From Physcia stellaris (lineage: Eukaryota; Ascomycota; Lecanoromycetes; Caliciales; Physciaceae): a stretch of 64,000 nt of DNA. Shown here piece by piece: positions 56,462 to 64,000 of this stretch. The stretch spans positions 496,001 through 560,000 of the forward strand of contig JABSSW010000025.1 in assembly GCA_018902385.1 (NCBI GenBank), in the 5' to 3' direction. The notes under the pieces were generated by a model. That model saw only the letters and a list, made by a program, of their open reading frames with translations, was not told where the DNA came from and did no database searches. The stretch's first letter is position 1; each line of letters begins with the position of its first letter. The translations under genes and the position numbers were made by a program.

Positions 56462-59232
56462 GAAGTATTCTGTTTTTACTGTTAGTTGTTTCTGACATGT
56501 TTATTGAATAGGGAGTTCCTGGATTCACCTCTTTTCTTAAGTTAAACAAGACGTGACTGGAATGATTGTATAAGATCAGCTGTCTCGCTCATTACTCTCT
56601 GCGATTGTCGATCTTCATAATCGATGATACAATTCCGCAAGGCGAGATGGCAGATTAGACAGATAGGATTTAACTGATAATTTCAATAGATGTGGTGGAT
56701 ATCTCGGCATCGGCGCTTTGAACACATTGTTCACTTCACGGCGACCACGGCAACTTCCAATACCGACCTCTTATTATACCGAGTCCCTTCTGCGTGGACA
56801 ACCTTGGATGTGAAGTACTACCGTGAAAGTATGCTGCAGGAGCTCAATTCCGCCTTGCTAAAGCGAAAGCCGTGACAGACCAATCTAGACTTACTTTATC
56901 CGCCTCCAGACTTTCGCTAAATACTTCATGAGTTGACATCAATGGCCCCAAAGCTCTTCACAAGCTCTTCTTACTTTGAATTCTATCAGCATCGAATAAA
57001 ATTCCGCCAAATTCCCAGAGGAACTTCGAGAGTAATTGCGTAGAGTAAGTGAAATCACAATGAAGGTATCATGTCCTGCGAATGTCTTCAGCGGAAAAAA
57101 TGACTTACAATTTCTTGGCATTCTCCTCCTAATCCTTCTCTCCAGAATTGTATGATAGTAATCTGAGAAGCTTCTAATTGATGTTTCTGGACTCGGTGAA
57201 CTAAAGTGATAGTGGGATGTTATGTCTCATGAATTTCTCTCCAGCACCATACTTTCTAGAAACTTCCCAAAGCTTGAGTCTTCTTAAGCTTTCTTGAGCA
57301 GCAATGTCTATAGCTCTGCCAGACACTTGACCTGCAGAATTGGATTCTCAGTCTGTAGATTGCTTTGTCCCAATAGTATCTCATTCCGCACACTCTACAA
57401 CCATATCACCATATTCATACCGGCGAACATTATTACGTTTATGCCTATCTGAACTGTCCACTTTCGTCTCCACATTATCCATCTTCGTCTCCAAGCGCCG
57501 GAAACGTCCGTTAATTTCTGCCTTTTGCATGGTATGTAGCAAAGCTTTCAGTGAGTGATTTAGTTGTAATTAGTTGTAATATCTCCGCCGTGGTGAGCTT
57601 TGAGGTCTTGGATTAGGCGAAAGAGGTGATGAATCTATTACATTTGGTCACTAGAAAAGACGAAGAAGAAAATACAAAAGTTTAGGGTCGTAACAACTTA
57701 CCGTATAAACGATTATTGTGTGTGTATCACAACCTCTGACGACAGAACCTATCCCATCATGTCTGGAAAGGGATGAGTTGAGCTATCCAGCCAGCCCAAG
57801 AAACCTACCAAGATGCTTTCTCGGTGCGAGAAGGTTTCTAAGGACGGGAAACCGCCATTGTAGGTAGGTAATTACAAACGATTGCCCAGATATTTTAGAA
57901 AGGCTGCCAGTATGAGCACCTAATTTACGGTACATGTATGCTTCGAAGTCTTTCGCTTTTGGTCGATTAAGCCTGAAGGCGAGGCCCGCAGGAGGTACCT
58001 GAGGCATGGGCCAGTCGAGCTTTGACCGGAGATGTGGATCGGACAGCTTCCGGGGTTCTTCCGGATGCTTTTCCGGAGAAGGGGGTACGCATAACAGTAC
58101 CGGGGGTAGCGTATACTGGTAGCCACTTGAAGAAGGCCTTAATTTATGATAGTCCTTCAAACATCTAATCGCTGTCTTATCGGCGGACCACCATTCTCAG
58201 GTGTGGACTCCGCGCTTCAGTATTCAGGATCCCTACAACGCTGATGCTACGCTTTACTTGCATGCCCGCCAGAAAGCTCACTGCCCTACCCGAGATCTAG
58301 GTATCCTACCTGCTTACACCAACCTTCGTATGCATTCTGCATACCATTACCCCTCGAAAGAGGCATACAAGCAAAAAGACTTCCCATCAACTCAGCCCAA
58401 CCTAGCCCGGTGAGTTCAGCGATGTGTATGCGTCTGACATTTTTCAAAACATCTATGTCAGTGTCGACTGCGAAAGGTATGGGAGCATTATAAGATAAGG
58501 AAATGCAAATACGTGCTTGGGATTCAAGAACGTGTGGGGGGTAGATCTGCATCCACCGCTTGGAAAATTGAATGGGTTCACTGGGATACCAGCGGGCGGG
58601 GTTGTGGGCGGTTCCTAGCTACTTGAATGTAACAGTTGGTTCCCTAGGAAGACACTAAGAAGAAGCATCTCAAGGCGACGAAGGGCGATGAGAGCTTCGA
58701 TGAAACTTCAGGATACTACATCTCTGGTAATGTCTGCTAACCTCGGATTGCGCGTGATTTAGTACATGATTGACTAAATCTACCATTCGCCCTCCTCGAG
58801 AAAAATTTGAGGCTTTGGCTTCGTTGGTAGCTGTGGCTTTTCCAAACATAACTGCTGCTGCAAGAACTCTTTCCTCTACCATAGAGAAGTTTGATGGGAT
58901 TGATAGCTTCTCCCAACATAAAATTTTTCAAATGACCGTTGCACGTGAATTTGGCGCAGGTCTCGCTCTGAAAGATTGCTTCTAAAGAGTTCCTTTTCTT
59001 CGCCGAACCAGCAGCCATCCTTGCCGCACGCCGCGTGTTGCTCAGCAGATCATGGGAGTAAAGTGATCTGATCAGAATCACCAAGGCGTACTCTCCAACC
59101 TTAACTTCGTAAATCCGATGGATGAACCCTCGATTTTGCTGGTAGTGGGGCGGTAGCCTGATCAGATGGATATTTAATGCACGACTAAGATCATTCCAAG
59201 TAATTCAATGGACGAGTGATGTCGCTGACGTA
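56462..59232. other. Gene-poor interval, 2.8 kb
   Basis: An intact minus-strand ORF at 57783-58160 (125 codons, Pro/Leu-rich) has a protein-like composition but no known relative. Another at 58737-59084 overlaps plus-strand frames. Neither is well supported. No repeat was recognised. Confidence 0.45.
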
Positions 59233-60772
59233 TCATGTACTCATACTCAGACTGTGAACAACTGGAACACTGCTGGGGGGTAGCGATCCATACTCAGTAA
59301 TGACCATATCGATATATTCTGCAGGTGTGAGATCGTACATCAAGTTCAGCAACTGCAGTTTTGGAGTATCTTTCCATTTCGACAACGGCGCCGCTACATC
59401 AGCTTGGCTGAGTAATTCGTCGGGCGGGGCGATTTCATTCATGACAATGCTGTCCAGCGCCACTCGGTCACTGAACTTGACGCTTTCGCAGCACACTATG
59501 ACTGGTATGGCGGCTTCCTTTGCTGTCATAGCTACCAGCGCAGTTCCACACCGAGAGTACAATCGGCCATTGCTCGTCATTGCATGGGCACCTAAGAAGG
59601 CTTTGGTGACTTCCTTGATGACATGATTGATAGCATGGAGCAGACAATATTGTACTTCGATACCGAGAGTGGCTAATCGGCGCACTAAGGTCTTTCCCTC
59701 AAATAGCGGTCTCGAGTCTGCAACGATGACTTTGAATCGCTTTCCATGTTTCGCCGCCGCTTGGAGAGTCTGCTCTATAGTACTACTTTTGGCAAATGTT
59801 AGGATCACATCGCCGTCCTGTATTCTTTCTGTTGCACTGGCAGCTATTGCTTGTCCTGCAACGGTGATTCTTTCTTGTATAAAGCTATCGATACCTTCGC
59901 AGAGATCTTGCTTGGCATTCTTTTCGGGCACATCAGGGTCCACGTCGGATATCTTTACTTTCAGCCATCGTATAGCATTTCCCATCGAGACCGACAAAGG
60001 GCGACATGACACCAGGTATTCTATCTGTGAGGAAAGGTGAATTGTGAGATGCCGCGGCAATGAATTTCCAGGAGGTGTGCTGTAAGATCCTATCACCTAA
60101 CGAGCTTTAGCAAATGGATGTCATCTTGATACATCGACAGACTCTTTTGAAAGCTAGTAACATAGCTACACAGCGAGCATTGCTACCGCATATGATATAA
60201 TGGCTCATCTTGAGACCCAGCGTAACGACAGCCGAGTGGATGTCCTTGCCAGCTCCTGTCATACTAGTCCGCCTAGGCTGTCCGTACAGGTGACTGAAGA
60301 GAGAGACATTATTACTGTCTCTCTTCAGGGTAGTTGGCGCAGTCGCTGTTTGGTGCTCTGATGTTCTTATTGGAAGTTGTTGCTGAGCATTGGCAGTCGC
60401 CGATCCCCTTCTCTTCTGTTGTTTTGGAACTGCTTGTCCAGACGCATGTTTGTTGATCCCCGACCCAGTCTGCAAATTCAGGTTCTGCCTTGATTGATCT
60501 GGTACACTAGACTGGCTCGGTGCCTGCTTCTCTTGCTTTTGTTTGGCCCTTCTCGCAATCTTTTCCTCTTTTGCACGTCTTTTGATCTCGGCACCCGAAA
60601 GTTCGGTCTCCTTCGCCTCTCCCTGAGGCTTTTTGTCTTTCTTCTTTAACGAGGGGCTCCTGTCTATATCCTTCCCATTTGCAAGTTGAGTCGCAGAAGG
60701 TTCTTGGTCGATGAGAGGGCTTTCCGTGGTTGCGGTTGAAGCTGCTGATCTCTCTGCTCCTGTTGTAGCCAT
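59233..60772 (-). CDS. GCD2: Translation initiation factor eIF2B, delta subunit
   Basis: Two exons (60143-60772, 59233-60096; donor GTCTGT, acceptor GTTAG) encode 497 aa. The N-terminal 150 residues are Lys/Glu/Gln-rich and disordered (IKRRAKEEKIARRAKQKQ). The conserved part has LFSHLYGQPRR, SNARCVAMLLAFKR/VIGSYSTPPGNSLPRHL across the junction, FIQERI, ILTFAKSSTIEQTL, FKVIVADSRPLFEGK and a C-terminal LNLMYDLTPAEYIDMVITEYG. This is one of the regulatory subunits of the guanine-nucleotide exchange factor for eIF2, which senses eIF2 phosphorylation. It is divergent from LSM3 with 202 bp between start codons. Confidence 0.95.
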
Positions 60773-60974
60773 GTCTATAACCAGTGGAGTGGGAATTATG
60801 ACCCGTAGTCTTAGAAATCAGATGGCAGCAGTCAGAAGCTAGCTGGTTAATTATGAGTGGATCTGCGTCGGCGTTTACGGCCCTAAGAAAATTGACGCAC
60901 GGACCACATCAAAAGCATTCGGTTAGTCTTGCCATATGATTCGCAAAGTCCACCACAATACTAATTGACGAAGA
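60773..60974. promoter_or_regulatory. Shared divergent promoter region (eIF2B-delta / LSM3)
   Basis: 202 bp between the two ATGs. The role is inferred from geometry. Confidence 0.5.
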
Positions 60975-61426
60975 ATGGCCGACGTGGGTGATGGAGACGC
61001 AGCTCCAGTGTCTGAGCCACTGGATCTCGTTCGCTTATCCTTAGACGAAGTAGTATTTGTCAAGCTCAGAGGAGACCGTGAACTCAAAGGACGCCTACAT
61101 GTAATCAGCTCAAATTTACGGTTTGGAAACAAGCTGATATCTGCGTCAGGCTTATGACAGTCACTGCAATCTTGTACTAGGCGATGTCGAGGAGACAATC
61201 TACACGTTTGAGGAAGACGATGAAGAAGACGAAGTGGTGAAGGTGATTTGTCCGTCTTTCCCGGCATTCCGGTTTGGTTGACTCATTTCTAGACGATCAA
61301 GAAGCAATCAGAAATGCTTTTCGTCAGAGGTAACTTTTCAATTGCACGAAATTAGCGGAAAGTGCCTTCTCTGACGGAGTAGCAGGGGACTCTGTTGTTC
61401 TAATATCCCCTCAGGCGCCTAGCTGA
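60975..61426 (+). CDS. LSM3: U6 snRNA-associated Sm-like protein Lsm3
   Basis: Four exons (60975-61100, 61150-61242, 61293-61329, 61386-61426) encode 98 aa, the normal size. The Sm1 motif is [20 protein letters not shown] with DRELKGRLH. It continues after the first intron with [17 protein letters not shown], followed by an acidic loop and the Sm2 motif [14 protein letters not shown]. Lsm3 is part of the Lsm1-7 (mRNA decay) and Lsm2-8 (U6 snRNP) rings. An unspliced frame would end after about 60 codons, so all three introns are needed. Confidence 0.95.
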
Positions 61427-61961
61427 TTCAGCACGAATCACATCAGTCATAAAAGAGCACAAGTCTTCACACGATTGAGCTCAAGTTCAAGTATTCCCAT
61501 TAGATGATCGTGAATCCAATGGGATGATGGTAGGTGACTAGCGGAATATACAGCGGGGAATATATGACCAGTCATAACCTTTCCAAAGACTACATGATGA
61601 CTCTAAATTGACTCCAAAGTGACTCAAAGACCTCCTTCATCCTCCGTGCGACCTCTGTCTAGATCCCTCAAGGCTTCGACTTTCAATACAATTGTTGGAC
61701 TGGGTTCCCTCGGTTGTTGGGATCATGACTCAATAAACCTTGTGATGCGCCACTCCCGCCTATCGATAAGATAAAGAGGTCGTGCTCCTCGAACAATCCA
61801 TCACTCTCCGCGCAATGTCTACAGCACGATTATGATATTATAAGAGACCTCTGATGCTTTGAGCATTGGTGCATATCACATCTACAAGATGATATTACGA
61901 ATATAAATTATTTTGCATCTGCCCCTCATTAATTAGAAGCTCGGTAACTCGATCATCGAAC
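61427..61961. other. Intergenic
   Basis: No ORF or repeat was recognised. Confidence 0.5.
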
Positions 61962-64000
61962 ATGCCTGCTGGAGTCCAGAAAGAAACGCCGCATGAGCGG
62001 CGAAAAGGCGAGTCGGTACGTCAACAAAGAGTTCAAGACACATTGGCGTGATTAAATCTAAGTAGCGCAGGCATTGAGCGAATTTGCCGATTACGTCGAG
62101 AAGCAGCAGCTACGACGCCCCTTCCCAGGACGTAACGTTGCGCCAAGCGATAGTGGGTATGGCACCGAGAGCACTGTGACAGAAGACCATCCGGAACTCG
62201 ACATCCTTGACTCTCTTGGACTCTCCGACGCCCCGGCGCATGTGCGGCTAAAAGAGCTGCTTCAAGACACTGGAGACGATGCAGAGGTCACCCTCCAGCA
62301 ACTAAGCAATGTGGTACAAAATAGATTGCTAGAAGGACATGGAGAGGCCCTGTTTGACCTCGGACAAGATGATAATGGGGAGACTATGGCGTTCGATAAA
62401 GAGCAGTGGGATGTGGCGCTCGACAGGATACGGCGGGCCTCCCAGATACTAAAAGCGGAATGTCGATTACTTATCACCCGTAACGTTGGGGGACCCGAGG
62501 AAGCCGAAGTGAAGAATGAGAAGGACAAAAGCTGCACTGGGAAACTGTTGATACGGCAAATGCCGGAATCGACCGAAGATGTGATTGAGACGAGAATAGC
62601 GGTGGTAGGCAATGGTATGATTTCTGAAGTACTAGACGGTGCTCGGGGCTGACGATACGCAGTGGACGCTGGGAAAAGTACTATGCTGGGTGTTCTGGTC
62701 AAAGGAGGTTTGGATGACGGACGTGGCAAAGCTCGAGTCAACCTCTTCCGACACAAACACGAGGTCGAGAGTGGCCGAACTAGTTCGGTGGGTATGGAAA
62801 TCATGGGCTTCGATGTCCACGGCGAAATTGTTGCCTCAAACGTACCTGGCCGGAAATTGTCCTGGGAAGAAATTGGAAAGCGTTCGGTAGGCGGACCAGC
62901 ATCTTCAAAGCCGAGCTCAGCTAATTTGAATAGGCGAAAGTCATCAGCTTCACTGACTTGGCTGGGCACGAGAGGTACTTGAGAACTACCGTCTTCGGTC
63001 TCTTAAGCAGCAGCCCCAATTATTGCCTCCTTATGGTGGCTGCCAACAATGGCTTAGTTGGAATGAGCAAGTACGCATTAGATTATACCCCAGGACCGTG
63101 GAAATTACAAGCTGACCGACTTTTCGCTCAGGGAGCATTTAGGTATCGCGCTTGCGCTGAATGTGCCAGTCATGGTTGTCATAACCAAGATAGACATCTG
63201 TCCGCCCCAGATCTTGCAACAGACCATCACGCAGCTGACAAGAATTCTAAAATCGCCCGGCGCAAAGAAAATCCCAATCTTCATCAAGAACCGCGATCAG
63301 ACTATCGAGACTGCCACCCAGTTCGTTAGCCAAAGGATATGCCCTGTCTTCCAGGTGTCCAATGTTACTGGTGAGAGCCTTGACTTGGTTAGGACATTCC
63401 TGAATATCTTGCCGCACCACGGCAGCTACGATGCTCAAGCACCATTTGAGTTCCACGTGAATGACACTTTCTCCGTGCCTTTCGTCGGTACTGTAGTTTC
63501 TGGTGTCGTCAAAAGCGGTATGTATACACATCTAGGTTTCGTTCTATCAGATTACTCACAGGTTCGTAGGGGTAATCCATGCGGGTGAAACTGTGCTTAT
63601 CGGCCCAGATGGCCTTGGCCAATTTACGACTACCAACATCCGGTCAATCGAGCGAAAACGCATACCAGTGCCGATGTGTGCAGCTGGCCAATCTGCCTCT
63701 TTTGCACTCAAGCGTGTAAAGCGAAAAGAGGTTCGAAAAGGAATGGTCGTCCTTCCTAAGCTGGATACTCCTCCTAAAGTATATCGCGAATTTATTGCTG
63801 AAGGTGAGACACTTTTTTCTAGAGTTTTCTATCCTCTTCCTTTACCCTATGGTTCTCCATCATTCAAATAGTATGACATCAACAACCTTGCTAGTCAAGC
63901 GTGCCAGAATTTCATTGGCGCGTTGCGAAGTGGAGGATTAGTCTGGCTAATATAATTTAATCTATAGTACTCATACTCTCGCATGCCACGACCATCCGCA
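61962..64000 (+). CDS. GTPBP1/2-like translational GTPase (partial, runs off the window)
   Basis: Seven exons are visible: 61962-62015, 62071-62614, 62663-62886, 62934-63070, 63132-63517, 63570-63803 and 63968 to the window end. The first 190 residues are acidic and specific to this family. The GTPase domain has G1 VVGNVDAGKST (split by an intron), switch [17 protein letters not shown]3 [13 protein letters not shown]4 ITKID and a later G5-like SNVTGES. Domain II follows ([19 protein letters not shown], then [10 protein letters not shown]). The last exon starts [11 protein letters not shown], matching the start of domain III in the EF-Tu-like GTPBP1/2 family. These proteins act with exosome-linked mRNA decay and ribosome rescue in animals; the role in fungi is uncertain. 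The C-terminus is outside the window. Confidence 0.9.

Noticed and set aside
57783-58160. 125-codon minus-strand ORF as a gene
   Set aside because: Protein-like composition but no motif, no homologue I know, no intron evidence; left as unassigned.
62262-62969. 235-codon minus-strand ORF
   Set aside because: Antisense to the GTPase gene, whose G motifs lie on the plus strand.

Overview
This window looks like nuclear DNA of a filamentous ascomycete (Pezizomycotina; I cannot fix the class from sequence alone). The evidence is many short introns (about 45-80 bp) with GT-AG ends, pyrimidine-rich promoters, closely packed conserved eukaryotic genes on both strands, and AT-rich repeat islands whose decay looks like C-to-T / G-to-A mutation (RIP-like). 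No tRNA, rRNA, CRISPR or bacterial-style operon was seen.

Left part (1-18.7 kb) is mostly core genes: a HAM1-like lipid-binding-type protein, triosephosphate isomerase, a divergent pair encoding mitoribosomal mL43 and U1-70K, a divergent pair made of the two halves of the Tm-1 architecture (UPF0261/Tm-1-like and PEP-hydrolase-like TIM barrel), a membrane-anchored lectin-like protein and the ERMES subunit Mdm10. The Tm-1-like gene and MDM10 each read as intact except for one apparently missing base.

Middle part (18.7-36 kb) is accessory. It has long gene-poor stretches, a glycine-zipper protein, two secreted cysteine-containing proteins with internal duplications, two small paralogous ORFs of unknown function, and repeats. 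The repeats include a family of about 210-235 bp MITE-like elements with TA target sites (six copies in the whole window) and a 3.6 kb LTR element with two 222 bp LTRs and a 5 bp target duplication, inserted inside one MITE copy.

Right part (36-64 kb) returns to core genes (DUF4211 protein, Tom22, MPP-alpha, eIF2B-delta, Lsm3, a GTPBP1-like GTPase running off the window). Between them lie accessory genes: an FAD monooxygenase, a zincophore-type protein with an in-frame stop, an amino-acid permease and an eight-exon PKC-like kinase that has lost its catalytic motifs. A 1.28 kb hAT-like element with a nested 509 bp inverted-repeat element sits at 47-48.3 kb. Mitochondrial functions recur (mL43, Mdm10, Tom22, MPP-alpha), but these are housekeeping genes and I see no sign that they form a cluster.
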